Below are positions 1 through 8,676 of a DNA stretch of 64,000 nucleotides, piece by piece; the stretch's first letter is position 1, and each line of letters opens with the position of its first letter. Origin of the DNA: Virgibacillus_N oceani_A (GTDB lineage: Bacteria; Bacillota; Bacilli; Bacillales; Amphibacillaceae); NCBI GenBank assembly GCA_041521345.1, contig JBGOHB010000014.1; one strand, given 5' to 3'. The position numbers were made by a program, and so were the translations under genes. A model generated the notes under the pieces. That model was not told the DNA's origin and did no database searches. It saw only the letters and a program-made list of their open reading frames with translations.

Positions 1-163
1 TAGAATGGTTTTGAGTCATCGTGAATTACCTCCGTATGGTTTGTGTTTTTGTCAACCTTAATTATACGTGGTTTCACGATGGCTTTCTATTTATTTAGCT
101 GTTGCATTTCATTTTACAATGAACCAAAAGATATCGTAATACAAATCTTATTACAAAAATAGA

Positions 164-192
164 TTGACAAACTGTATTAAATCGTTTACATT
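164..192 (+). promoter_or_regulatory. sigma-A promoter with overlapping cre-like site
   Basis: TTGACA at 164-169, a 17-base spacer and TACATT at 187-192 form a plausible sigma-A promoter for the cluster that starts at 313. The 14-mer TTAAATCGTTTACA at 177-190 fits the CcpA cre consensus TGWNANCGNTNWCA at all but the second position, and it overlaps the -10 element. CcpA repression in the presence of preferred sugars is the expected consequence; this is inference from position and motif. The rest of 1-312 holds AT-rich DNA without a recognisable gene. Confidence 0.5.
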
Positions 193-260
193 AATAAAAA
201 ATAGAAATACTCAAATAATTAAATTCGCTATCTCAAGCGTTTTTTTAATATCACATTAAA

Positions 261-285
261 GGAACAGCGTTCCTTTATAAGGAAC
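261..285. promoter_or_regulatory. Candidate IclR operator (GGAAC-N3-GTTCC)
   Basis: GGAAC AGC GTTCC at 261-273 is a perfect inverted repeat with a 3-base centre, followed by another half site GGAAC at 281-285. A similar element lies at 4651-4662 before the TRAP genes. Both precede catabolic genes of the cluster that contains an IclR-family regulator, and IclR proteins bind short palindromes of this size. Assignment to that regulator is inference. Confidence 0.45.
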
Positions 286-312
286 ATACCTTGTTTAAGA
301 GGAGGATATGAA

Positions 313-1257
313 TTGGATGTAGTAACAATTGGTGAAACAATGGCTTTATTTTCTACTAATACCAAAATTAAATATACCAATAACTTTACGATGAGAATAG
401 GTGGTGCTGAAAGCAATGTTGCTATAGGGTTAGCCCGATTAAATCATAGAGTAGGATGGATTAGCCGTTTGGGGGATGACGAGTTTGGAAAATATATTCT
501 TTCTGTTATCCGTGGAGAGGGGGTCGATGTCAGCAGAGTACAATTTGATCAAAAAACATCTACTGGAATTTACTTTAAAGAATTAAGAAGGCCAAATGAT
601 GTACGGGTTCATTATTATCGAAAGGGATCTGCTGCAAGTGAAATGGATAAAAATGTGCTTGATGAAAGTTACATTTCCCGTGCTAAATTTCTTCATCTTA
701 CAGGTATTACACCCGCTTTAAGCAATAATTGTTATGAAATGGTTATGGAAGCAATTTCCATAGCTAAGTCTCATGGAGTTAAAATTGTGTTCGATCCGAA
801 CTTAAGAAAACAATTATGGGAAGAGGATAAAGCGAGAGATATTTTATTGCAAATTGCAGCACAGTCAGATCTTTTCCTGCCTGGATTAAAAGAAGGGGAG
901 TTTTTAACTGGATATGAAGAACCCAAAAGAATCTGTGAGTATTTTACAAATTTAGGTATCTCTACAGTGGTAGTAAAAGCAGGAAAAGATGGGGCCTATT
1001 TGATGTCGGATGAAAATTTTATGCATATAGAGGGTTATAAAGTAGAGAGTGTAATTGACCCAGTAGGTGCGGGAGACGGCTTTGCTGCAGGATTCCTTTC
1101 CGGATTGATTGATAAACTTTCTACAGAAAAAGCTGTTAAAAGAGGTAACTTAATAGGTGCTTTTGTTATAACCCAACATGGAGATGTAGAAGGATTGCCT
1201 GATAAGCAGGAAATACATGAATTTTTGTCAGACAAGAGAGAGGACGTTAGCAGATAA
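313..1257 (+). CDS. kdgK: 2-keto-3-deoxygluconate kinase (PfkB family)
   Basis: Cytoplasmic sugar kinase expected to phosphorylate 2-keto-3-deoxygluconate (KDG) to KDPG. The 314-residue protein has the PfkB N-terminal glycine motif (GGAESNVAIGL, residues 30-40) and the C-terminal signature DPVGAGDGF with the catalytic Asp at 255. Length is normal for the family. The start is TTG at 313, 7 bases after a strong AGGAGG; an ATG at 308 is out of frame and stops after four codons. The KDPG aldolase gene begins 19 bases downstream, which supports the KDG assignment over other PfkB substrates. It is the first gene of the cluster, behind a promoter with a cre-like site and a candidate IclR operator. 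Confidence 0.85.
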   Translation: MDVVTIGETMALFSTNTKIKYTNNFTMRIGGAESNVAIGLARLNHRVGWISRLGDDEFGKYILSVIRGEGVDVSRVQFDQKTSTGIYFKELRRPNDVRVHYYRKGSAASEMDKNVLDESYISRAKFLHLTGITPALSNNCYEMVMEAISIAKSHGVKIVFDPNLRKQLWEEDKARDILLQIAAQSDLFLPGLKEGEFLTGYEEPKRICEYFTNLGISTVVVKAGKDGAYLMSDENFMHIEGYKVESVIDPVGAGDGFAAGFLSGLIDKLSTEKAVKRGNLIGAFVITQHGDVEGLPDKQEIHEFLSDKREDVSR

Positions 1258-1276
1258 TATAGTAAGGAGAAAGATC

Positions 1277-1930
1277 ATGGATACATTTGTACAAATTAAA
1301 GAAACGGGGATTATCGCTGTCTTAAGAAATCTGGATTCCGGTAATGCGATTGATATAGCCGAAGTCTTAGTTAATAACGGTGTAAGTGTATTAGAAATTA
1401 CGATGGAGACTCCAAACGCTATTTCCATCATTGAAAATATAAAATCTAAATTTCAAAAGTCAGTGGTAATAGGGGCAGGAACAGTATTAGACCCTGAAAC
1501 AGCACGTACAGCGATTATCTCAGGAGCGCAGTTTATTTTTTCACCTACAGTAAATGTGGAAACAATTCGGATGACGAAGAGATATGGTTTAGTTAGCATA
1601 CCAGGTGCTCTAACACCTACAGAAATTTTAAAGGCTTATGAAAATGGTGCAAATGCAGTTAAGGTTTTCCCGATAAAATCTCTAGGAGCAAGTTATTTAA
1701 AAGACGTAAAAGGACCATTATCTCATGTACCTCTTGTTCCGACCGGAGGTATTGATGTAAATAACCTTCAGGAATATTTTAGAGCCGGTGCAACAGCAGT
1801 TGGTGTAGGTAGCTCACTAGTTAATTTACACCATAAAAATGAGCCTGATTTTCTGCAAAGTATCGAGATGAAGGCAAGGGAATTTGTTCGCCAGTTTAAT
1901 AATTTTAAAAAAGAAAAGGAGGGGAAGTGA
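1277..1930 (+). CDS. eda: KDPG aldolase (2-keto-3-deoxy-6-phosphogluconate aldolase)
   Basis: Class I aldolase that splits KDPG to pyruvate and glyceraldehyde 3-phosphate. The 217-residue product shows the Schiff-base Lys in AVKVFPI (K129), the catalytic Glu in VLEITMETP (E40) and the phosphate-binding VPTGGI segment. The ATG at 1277 follows AAGGAGA at a good distance; an upstream in-frame start at 1217 lies inside kdgK and has no ribosome-binding site. With kdgK it forms the lower part of the KDG/Entner-Doudoroff route. No uronate isomerase, mannonate dehydratase or gluconate dehydratase is nearby, so KDG must come from another reaction, probably one encoded downstream. Confidence 0.88.
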   Translation: MDTFVQIKETGIIAVLRNLDSGNAIDIAEVLVNNGVSVLEITMETPNAISIIENIKSKFQKSVVIGAGTVLDPETARTAIISGAQFIFSPTVNVETIRMTKRYGLVSIPGALTPTEILKAYENGANAVKVFPIKSLGASYLKDVKGPLSHVPLVPTGGIDVNNLQEYFRAGATAVGVGSSLVNLHHKNEPDFLQSIEMKAREFVRQFNNFKKEKEGK

Positions 1931-3093
1931 TGAGCTTGCAATTGTCAGATGCAGCTAAAAACTATCCTGCTTCTGTCATCCGTAAAATGTTTGAATTAGC
2001 AAATGATTATGAAGGAGTGATTAAACTTACAGTTGGAGAACCAGACTTTGAGACCCCTGATCATATCAAAGAAGAAGCTAAAATTGCCATTGATCAAGGG
2101 CATACGAAATATACTTCAAATGCAGGCATTGATGAATTAAGAGGGGTTATTACAGAAAGATATTCAGAGAACTTAAAAAGTAAAATAAGTAAAGATCAAG
2201 TGATGGTTACTTTTGGCGGAATGGAGGCAATATTATTAGCTTTATACGCCACGGTTAATCCGGGAGATGAATTACTAATCGCTGATCCGGGCTATCCGAA
2301 TTATATGGGGCAAATCCATATGCTTGGTGCTAAAGCTGTGCCTGTTCCGGTTTTTGAAGAAAATAAATTTAAGTTGCAGGCAAAAGATGTGGAAAATGCA
2401 ATAACTTCCAATACGAAAGTACTTATATTAAACTCTCCAAGCAACCCTTTAGGAGCAGTGTTGGATGAAAGAGAAATCAGAGAACTCGCAAAAATAGTAC
2501 AAAAATATAACTTGTATGTCATCTCGGATGAGGTTTATGACAAAATAATATATGATGGAAAACCACACTTTAGTATAGCGGAAATTCCGGAAGTAAGGGA
2601 TCAGGTGCTAGTGATAAACAGCTTGTCTAAAACATATGCGATGACAGGCTGGAGAGTTGGGTTTGTTATAGGAAATGAAAAAGTGATATCAATAATGCCG
2701 AAATTACAAGAAGGAATAGCTTCCTGTGTTCCGGGATTTATACAAAAAGCAGCTATTGAAGCGATTACAGGTCCACAGACTATAATCGAAAATATGGTTA
2801 AAGATTATTCGTGGAAGCGCCAACTTGTTTATGATGGATTAAATGATGTACCCGGGATTTCTTGTATGAAAACAGAAGGCGCTTTCTATGCATTTGCAAA
2901 CATTAAATCATTTTCTAAGTCCTCTGAGGATTTTGCAATAGAATTGCTTGAAAATGCAGGTGTAGCCACCGTTCCTGGTTCAGCTTTTGGTGAAATGGGC
3001 GAAGGGTTCTTGAGACTATCGTTTGCAAGCGGGAAAGAAGAATTAGAAGAAGCTATTAGTCGAATCAAAAGTTATATTGTGAAAAACTATTAA
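1930..3093 (+). CDS. Class I/II pyridoxal-phosphate aminotransferase
   Basis: Fold-type I aminotransferase of 387 residues, close to the aspartate/aromatic aminotransferase (PatA/AraT-like) subgroup. The PLP lysine is K234 in NSLSKTYAMTGWR, and N172 in SPSNPLG, D200 in ISDEVYD and a C-terminal Arg in FLRLSFA are in place. The likely start is ATG at 1930, overlapping the aldolase TGA by one base, with AAGGAGGGG just upstream; an in-frame GTG at 1927 is the alternative. The tight overlap implies translational coupling with eda. Substrate is unknown; in this context it probably moves the amino group of the imported compound to or from a keto acid such as pyruvate. Confidence 0.8.
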   Translation: MSLQLSDAAKNYPASVIRKMFELANDYEGVIKLTVGEPDFETPDHIKEEAKIAIDQGHTKYTSNAGIDELRGVITERYSENLKSKISKDQVMVTFGGMEAILLALYATVNPGDELLIADPGYPNYMGQIHMLGAKAVPVPVFEENKFKLQAKDVENAITSNTKVLILNSPSNPLGAVLDEREIRELAKIVQKYNLYVISDEVYDKIIYDGKPHFSIAEIPEVRDQVLVINSLSKTYAMTGWRVGFVIGNEKVISIMPKLQEGIASCVPGFIQKAAIEAITGPQTIIENMVKDYSWKRQLVYDGLNDVPGISCMKTEGAFYAFANIKSFSKSSEDFAIELLENAGVATVPGSAFGEMGEGFLRLSFASGKEELEEAISRIKSYIVKNY

Positions 3094-3235
3094 TTAAAAA
3101 ATAGTTTACATTGTAAAGAATTTATAATTCAAAAAGATCCCCTTTAATATTTTGTGGTGAAATATTAATCATTTTAAGTTAATTATTGTATGATTAGGGT
3201 GAAGTTGATAATCATGTATTTGGAAGGGGATTCAA

Positions 3236-3997
3236 TTGGCAAATATTCAATCAGTAGAACGTTCATTAATTATTTTGGAAAAATTATCGATAAGCCCCAA
3301 AGGTATGGGGATAACAGAGTTGGCCAATCAATTGCATGTAGCTAAAAGTACAACACATAGGTTATTGACAACACTTATGAATAGAGGGTTTGTTGTACAA
3401 GATGAAGAAACGAAGAATTATACTTTAGGTATGAAAATTATAGAATTATCAAGTTTAATGCTAGAGGATATGAATATAAGGTCCATCGCAAAAAATGATC
3501 TTGAGGAGCTGGGTAAACAAATTAATGAAGTAGTCCATTTGTGTATTCAAGAAAATGGAGAAGTTGTTTATATTGATAAATTTGAGAGTGACCAGACAAT
3601 AAGAATGCATTCACGAATTGGAAAAAGAGGAATGATGCATAGTACTGGTGTGGGCAAGGTGATTTTATCGGGAATGACTGATGAACAGGTGCGAACAATT
3701 ATCACGGAAAAAGGGATGCCAGCAAAAACACATCGTACTATTACAGACGAAGAAATTTTGTTTAAAAGGTTACATGATATTAGAAAATTGGGGTATGAGA
3801 TTGATGATATTGAAAATGAAGAAGGTATACGCTGCGTAGCGGCTCCAATATATGATTTTAGCGGTAAAGTAATCGCCGCATTTAGTATTTCAGGTCCTGA
3901 AAACAGAATGCAATTAGAACGTATAACATCTGAATTGGTAGAATTAGTGCTTGATACCAGTAAAAAAATATCGATGAAAATGGGATACACTGGGTAA
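3236..3997 (+). CDS. IclR-family transcriptional regulator
   Basis: A 253-residue regulator with an N-terminal winged helix-turn-helix (about 5-65; GMGITELANQLHVAKSTTHR) and a C-terminal IclR effector domain (about 80-250; FDS-like FESDQTIRMHSRIGKRG, then STGVGKVIL). Start is TTG at 3236 preceded by GGAAGGGGA. It resembles KdgR-type regulators of Bacillales, which control KDG catabolism, and sits between the KDG genes and the transport operon. It is the obvious candidate for binding the GGAAC-N3-GTTCC palindromes at 261 and 4651. A 142-base gap upstream gives room for its own promoter. Confidence 0.85.
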   Translation: MANIQSVERSLIILEKLSISPKGMGITELANQLHVAKSTTHRLLTTLMNRGFVVQDEETKNYTLGMKIIELSSLMLEDMNIRSIAKNDLEELGKQINEVVHLCIQENGEVVYIDKFESDQTIRMHSRIGKRGMMHSTGVGKVILSGMTDEQVRTIITEKGMPAKTHRTITDEEILFKRLHDIRKLGYEIDDIENEEGIRCVAAPIYDFSGKVIAAFSISGPENRMQLERITSELVELVLDTSKKISMKMGYTG

Positions 3998-4134
3998 ATG
4001 TTCTAATTTTATAAATAAACTTGAAGAAAATAAACGTTACTTTAATTTTAGGTTTATTTTTCAAAAGTATGGGTTAGGAGATGACTAATCATAGAATCAA
4101 TATTATCAAAATTTTCTTATAGGAGGCGGATTAT

Positions 4135-4596
4135 ATGAGTGTCTATAAAAAGTTAGAACAAGCAGGTATTCAATTGCCGGAAGCACCTAAACCTGCTGCA
4201 GTTTATGTTCCTGCGAAAAGATTTGGAAATCTAGTATATACCTCTGGACAAGACTGTAGAAAGGAGGGGAAACTATTATATGAAGGAAAAGTTGGAAGTG
4301 ACCTTTCAATAGAGCAAGGATATGAGGCCTCTAAGCAGGCAATGATTAACTGTTTAGCTGTCTTACATGAAGAAGTAGGAGATTTAAACAAGATAAAACA
4401 AGTTGTAAAAGTATTGGCTTTTGTCAATTCTGCACCAGGCTTTGTTGAGCAGCCTTATGTTATTAATGGGGCTTCTGAATTATTGGATAAAGTGCTAGGG
4501 GAAAAGGGAAAACATGCCAGAAGTGCATTAGCTTCCAATGAATTACCGTTTAACACACCAGTAGAGATTGAAATGATTGTTGAATTGGAAGATTAA
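4135..4596 (+). CDS. RidA/YjgF-family enamine/imine deaminase
   Basis: A 153-residue RidA-superfamily protein, longer than canonical RidA (about 125) and like the YjgF/YER057c/UK114-like group with an N-terminal extension. The conserved Arg is present in HARSALASNELPFNTP, followed by VEIEMIVEL. RidA proteins hydrolyse reactive 2-aminoacrylate/enamine intermediates released by PLP-dependent dehydratases. That fits the context: two PLP dehydratase-like genes lie downstream in the cluster. Start ATG at 4135 with AGGAGGCGG 9 bases upstream. Confidence 0.85.
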   Translation: MSVYKKLEQAGIQLPEAPKPAAVYVPAKRFGNLVYTSGQDCRKEGKLLYEGKVGSDLSIEQGYEASKQAMINCLAVLHEEVGDLNKIKQVVKVLAFVNSAPGFVEQPYVINGASELLDKVLGEKGKHARSALASNELPFNTPVEIEMIVELED

Positions 4597-4650
4597 TGTA
4601 ACTATTGATTTATTTAATAACTTAAAGATAAAATTTATACACAATTAATA

Positions 4651-4662
4651 GAACGATGTTCC
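4651..4662. promoter_or_regulatory. Second candidate IclR operator
   Basis: GAAC GAT GTTCC at 4651-4662 repeats the GGAAC-N3-GTTCC pattern of 261-273 with one lost outer base. It lies 28 bases before the start of the TRAP binding-protein gene, in the spacer after ridA, where a regulator could control the transport/PLP-enzyme operon separately from kdgK. Confidence 0.4.
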
Positions 4663-4689
4663 TTATTGGGGAATGAAGGAGGGTTTCTG

Positions 4690-5724
4690 ATGAAAAAATT
4701 TGTGAAAATTTTGTTGTTTGCGTTACTTTCATTTGTCTTAGCTGCATGTGGGGATGAGTCAAGCGAAACTAATGGGGATGAACAAGGTTCAGGAGATACC
4801 GGGGAAACTTATGAGTGGAATATAGGCTTTAATACTACAGAAGACTCTGTAAGAGGAGTAGCTGCAGAAACTTTTAAGGAAATTGTAGAGGAAGAAACAG
4901 GTGGACGTGTTTCAATAAGCATTTATGCAGGTGAAACACTTGGTTCAGAAGCAGAAATGCTGGAACAAGTTAATTCCGGAGCATTGGCAATGCAATTAGC
5001 TGGTGGAGGAGGTATGCAAAATTATATTCCAGAGTATTCTGTGCTAGCCTTACCTTTTATGGTAGAAAACTTCGATGAAGCATATGCTGTTCTTGATGGA
5101 GAGATAGGTGACGAATTACAGGGGTTGGCAGAAGAACAAGGTTTTAAAGTTCTTGCTCATACAGACCTTGGATTTGCTCAAATAACAAATAATGTAGGAC
5201 CAATCAATAAGCCGGAAGATCTGGCTGGAGTTCAAATAAGAAGCCCTGAGGAACCAACCTCCATTGAAGCATTTTCTCAGCTGGGTGCAAGTGTATCCAC
5301 GATGGCATTTACAGAGGTCTATATGGGTTTACAACAAGGCGTTATTGATGGCCAATTCAACCCTTTGGATGCCATTTATGAAAATAATATTCATGAGGTA
5401 CAAGATTATTTAACTCTAACAAACCACTTTTATTATCATGTCAATTTTATAATGAACGACGACTTATTTAATAGTTTAGATTCGGAACTGCAGGAAGTTG
5501 TGCTAAGTGCAGCGGAAGAAGCTCAACAGGCTTCTAGAGAATATACACAACAAATGGATGAAGAAATGCTGTCTACTTTGGAAGGTGAATTTGAAGAAAT
5601 AGTTACAGATCCGGAATTGGGAGCTTTTCAAAATGCGATAGACTATGAAGCTTTTCATGAATTTGTAGGTGAAGATATTATTGTGCAAACCCAAGAATTT
5701 TTAGATGATTATAGAGGTAATTAA
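4690..5724 (+). CDS. TRAP transporter solute-binding protein DctP
   Basis: Extracytoplasmic binding lipoprotein of a DctPQM TRAP transporter. Signal peptide with lipobox LAAC (Cys20), acidic linker, then a 344-residue DctP fold. The conserved carboxylate-binding Arg is visible in GVQIRSPEEP, and the signature TEVYMGLQQGVIDGQF follows. ATG at 4690 is chosen because GAAGGAGGG lies 6 bases upstream and it starts directly into MKKFVKILLF; an upstream TTG at 4666 is less likely. Together with the next two genes it imports an organic acid or amino-acid-like solute using a sodium or proton gradient. Confidence 0.9.
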   Translation: MKKFVKILLFALLSFVLAACGDESSETNGDEQGSGDTGETYEWNIGFNTTEDSVRGVAAETFKEIVEEETGGRVSISIYAGETLGSEAEMLEQVNSGALAMQLAGGGGMQNYIPEYSVLALPFMVENFDEAYAVLDGEIGDELQGLAEEQGFKVLAHTDLGFAQITNNVGPINKPEDLAGVQIRSPEEPTSIEAFSQLGASVSTMAFTEVYMGLQQGVIDGQFNPLDAIYENNIHEVQDYLTLTNHFYYHVNFIMNDDLFNSLDSELQEVVLSAAEEAQQASREYTQQMDEEMLSTLEGEFEEIVTDPELGAFQNAIDYEAFHEFVGEDIIVQTQEFLDDYRGN

Positions 5725-5796
5725 AATCTGGTCACACTTTGGCTGAATATAACTTATTCGGCCAAAGTTGGGTTTCCAATAAGGAGAGGTTTAAAA

Positions 5797-6315
5797 ATGT
5801 CATCAAAATTGAGACTGATAACTGATGGGGTATTTAAAGTTTTAACCGGAATATCTAATATACTGTTAGTGATTTTAACATTACTTGTTGCTTTTGAGGT
5901 TCTCAGCAGGGCTGTATTTAATGTTTCTTTAATCTTTGTAACCCCTTTAACAGGCGTAGTGTTCCCCTGGATGGTATTTTTGGCTATTATTGGTGCAACT
6001 AGAAACAACGAGCATATCTCCGTTAATTTCTTTCTGAATAAACTTCCTTTTAAAGCTAAAAAAGGGGTTAAATTATTCAATAAGTTAGTTATGCTTTTTT
6101 TCTCATTATTAATGTTGTTTTCAAGCTATAGATTGTCCCTGGACGTAGCAAATATATTAGAGCCAATCATTAACATTTCAAGGTTCTGGTTATACTTTTC
6201 AATGGTTGCTGCGTTTGTTGGTACTTCCATTGTAATAGCTGTACAAATTGTTCAAATTATATTAAATAAAGATAGGGAGGAGGATGAAATCGATGATTTG
6301 GTTAATGATTATTAG
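5797..6315 (+). CDS. TRAP transporter small permease DctQ
   Basis: A 172-residue membrane protein with four predicted transmembrane segments (about 18-40, 50-70, 92-112, 128-152), as expected of DctQ. AAGGAGAGG precedes ATG 5797. It overlaps the large permease gene, which starts inside its last codons, consistent with coupled translation and a fixed Q:M stoichiometry. Confidence 0.87.
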   Translation: MSSKLRLITDGVFKVLTGISNILLVILTLLVAFEVLSRAVFNVSLIFVTPLTGVVFPWMVFLAIIGATRNNEHISVNFFLNKLPFKAKKGVKLFNKLVMLFFSLLMLFSSYRLSLDVANILEPIINISRFWLYFSMVAAFVGTSIVIAVQIVQIILNKDREEDEIDDLVNDY

Positions 6316-7564
6316 CTTTTTCCTTCTTATCATATTAGGAACACCAATAGCTTTTGCAATGGGAGCTTCATCCATTGCCTTCATATTAATAGAAGGAATT
6401 CCACTTTCTACAGTAGCACAAAGGTTCTTCTCTAATACGCAGTCTTTCGCTTTTTTAGCAGTCCCTTTTTTTGTACTAGCTGGAAACTTAATGGTATACG
6501 GCGGAATAGCTCAACGATTAATTAATGTAGCAGACTCTTTAGTGAGAAGGCTGCCGGGTGGATTAGGATGTGTATCAGTTGTAACAAGTATGGGAATGGC
6601 AGGTGTTTCCGGTTCATCTGTAGCTGATGCAGCTTCAGTAGGGAGTGTGTTGATACCGGAAATGAAGAAAAAAGGCTATCATGCCTCTTTTTCAGCCGCT
6701 ATCAATGCATCGAGTTCTGTAGTAGGTATTATTATACCTCCGAGCAGTACAATGATTATTCTTGCCTGGTTAGCAAATCTTTCAGTGGCGGAAATGTTTT
6801 TGGCAGGTATTATTCCTGGATTCCTTATAGGTTTTACATACTTGGCTGTTACTATCATTATAGCAATTAGAAGAGGATATCCGAAGGGTGAAAAAACTAC
6901 TGTTAAGGAAATTGTTTTATCATTTGTAAACGCTCTCTGGGCACTATTGTTACCATTAGTTTTAATAGCTGTAATTGTTCTTGGTGTAGCAACAGCAACT
7001 GAAGCGTCTGCAGTAGCCGCAATTTATGCAGCTATTATCGCTTTTTTTGTTTATCGTTCACTAAAATGGAGGGAATTTTTAGCGGCTTTAAGAGATAGTG
7101 TGTATTCTACAGCTTCGGTAATGATCATTGTTTGTGCTGCATCTATTTTTACCTGGGTATTAATTAATGAAGGAATCCCACAATTAATTTCCAATGTACT
7201 CCTTGGTTCCGGTTTGCCAAATTGGATCCTACTAATAATTATGGTGCTAATTATGTTTGTATTCGGAATGGTTATGGATTTAGTTCCAAACTTATTTATA
7301 TTCATTCCAATATTTTTCCCTATTATTATAGGTATGGGAATGGACCCAATTCAATTCTCACTAGTTATGTTGGTCACCTTAGCGTTAGGGTTATTTACTC
7401 CACCGGTTGGTACAACATTGTTTATCTCTTTGCATTTAGCAAAAGTGGAAATGGAAGATACTATAAAAGATCTGTTACCTTATGGTCTAACGGGAATCGC
7501 TGTAGTATTGTTGATCACATTTATACCAGAATTAACATTATGGATTCCAAGCTTATTGTTCTAA
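6293..7564 (+). CDS. TRAP transporter large permease DctM
   Basis: A 423-residue, 11-12 TM ion-transporter-superfamily protein. Family features include the GIAQRLINVADSLV/LPGGLG region, GVSGSSVADAASVG, IIPPSSTMI and the C-terminal FTPPVGTTLF motif. ATG 6293 lies 9 bases after GGGAGGAGG; the in-frame ATG at 6284 abuts that site and is unlikely. It overlaps dctQ by 23 bases. It forms the translocation channel of the transporter. Confidence 0.9.
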   Translation: MIWLMIISFFLLIILGTPIAFAMGASSIAFILIEGIPLSTVAQRFFSNTQSFAFLAVPFFVLAGNLMVYGGIAQRLINVADSLVRRLPGGLGCVSVVTSMGMAGVSGSSVADAASVGSVLIPEMKKKGYHASFSAAINASSSVVGIIIPPSSTMIILAWLANLSVAEMFLAGIIPGFLIGFTYLAVTIIIAIRRGYPKGEKTTVKEIVLSFVNALWALLLPLVLIAVIVLGVATATEASAVAAIYAAIIAFFVYRSLKWREFLAALRDSVYSTASVMIIVCAASIFTWVLINEGIPQLISNVLLGSGLPNWILLIIMVLIMFVFGMVMDLVPNLFIFIPIFFPIIIGMGMDPIQFSLVMLVTLALGLFTPPVGTTLFISLHLAKVEMEDTIKDLLPYGLTGIAVVLLITFIPELTLWIPSLLF

Positions 7565-7582
7565 GGAGGAGCGTTAATTTAT

Positions 7583-8659
7583 ATGATTACACCGTATGTG
7601 AAAATCGATTTGAATAAGGTGAAATCCAATATTCAATCTATGATTGAACATCTAAAAAAATACAATATAAGTCACCGGCCACATATAAAGCCTCATAAAA
7701 GTGTTGAATTAGCTAAGCTACAACTGGATTCTGGAGCGACAGGAGTTTCCTGCGCTTCCCTATCCGAACTGGAGGTCATGGTTAAAGGGGGTATAAGTAA
7801 TATCCTTTTAGCTATGCCTTTAATTGGAGATGGAAATAGGGATAAGCTTTATAGTGTTCTAAAAAACTATGATTTTGAATTTATGACAATTGTAGATAGC
7901 AAAGCCGGATTAGATGGATTAAGTAGGGTGGGAGAGCGGCTTAATCGTCCCCTGAAAGTTCTTGTAGATGTGGATAGTGGAGGTCATCGAGAAGGTATCC
8001 AGTCTGAGGATGTATTGCATTTTGTAAAGGGAGTTATAAATAACTCTTGGTTAACTTTTAAAGGTTTTTTTACTTACTATGGTCATATTTATCAATATGA
8101 AAACAGTCTACATTCAAAGCATACGAAAGAAGAAGCTTCTATTCTATTAAGGGAAAAGGAAAAACTAGAGAAAAATGGTATTAAAGTGGATATTTTGTCT
8201 GGAGGCTCGACTGTCTCGTCCATGAAAGCAGAGCAACTTGAAGGTATTACAGAATCCAGAGCGGGCAATTATATCTTTTTCGATATGAATGCAGTCCATT
8301 TAGGAATAGTTGAGCCTAAACATTGTGCGCTTAAAGTTGTAGCAAAAGTTATAAGCAAGCCCATACCTGGAAAAGCGACTATAGATGCTGGCTCAAAAGC
8401 GTTAACCAATGATCAGCCCTTAAAAGGAAATGCATATGGTTATATATATAATAGACCAAATGTGAAAATTACAAAGTTGAATGAAGAACATGGTTTTATT
8501 GAATATGACCCTAATGAAGAAGATTTGGAAATTGGTGATGAGGTAGAAATAATTCCCAACCACGCATGTGTTGTTCCGAATTTATTTAACCAAGTATTTT
8601 TAGATGATGGGAAAGAATTAAGAACTATGAAAGTGGATGCAAGAGGCAGAAATTATTAA
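7583..8659 (+). CDS. D-threonine aldolase / D-serine dehydratase-like PLP enzyme
   Basis: Fold-type III PLP protein of 358 residues: an alanine-racemase-like N-terminal barrel and a C-terminal D-serine-dehydratase-like domain. The PLP lysine is K36 in RPHIKPHKS. The metal site His-x-Cys typical of eukaryotic-type D-serine dehydratase and D-threonine aldolase is present as NHAC (H327, C329). Such enzymes cleave or dehydrate D-beta-hydroxy amino acids. ATG 7583 has AAGGAGG 13 bases upstream, 18 bases after dctM. In this cluster it could act on the imported hydroxy-amino acid; whether by retro-aldol cleavage or dehydration cannot be told from sequence. Confidence 0.8.
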   Translation: MITPYVKIDLNKVKSNIQSMIEHLKKYNISHRPHIKPHKSVELAKLQLDSGATGVSCASLSELEVMVKGGISNILLAMPLIGDGNRDKLYSVLKNYDFEFMTIVDSKAGLDGLSRVGERLNRPLKVLVDVDSGGHREGIQSEDVLHFVKGVINNSWLTFKGFFTYYGHIYQYENSLHSKHTKEEASILLREKEKLEKNGIKVDILSGGSTVSSMKAEQLEGITESRAGNYIFFDMNAVHLGIVEPKHCALKVVAKVISKPIPGKATIDAGSKALTNDQPLKGNAYGYIYNRPNVKITKLNEEHGFIEYDPNEEDLEIGDEVEIIPNHACVVPNLFNQVFLDDGKELRTMKVDARGRNY

Positions 8660-8676
8660 AAGGGAGACTTCCTAAT

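Noticed and set aside
3568..3990. 140-codon minus-strand frame
   Set aside because: Exactly antisense to the IclR gene; no start signal and low-complexity hydrophobic composition.
7222..7617. Open frame of 131 codons on the plus strand
   Set aside because: It lies within dctM in another frame, has no ribosome-binding site and an implausible composition; the dctM frame carries all family motifs.
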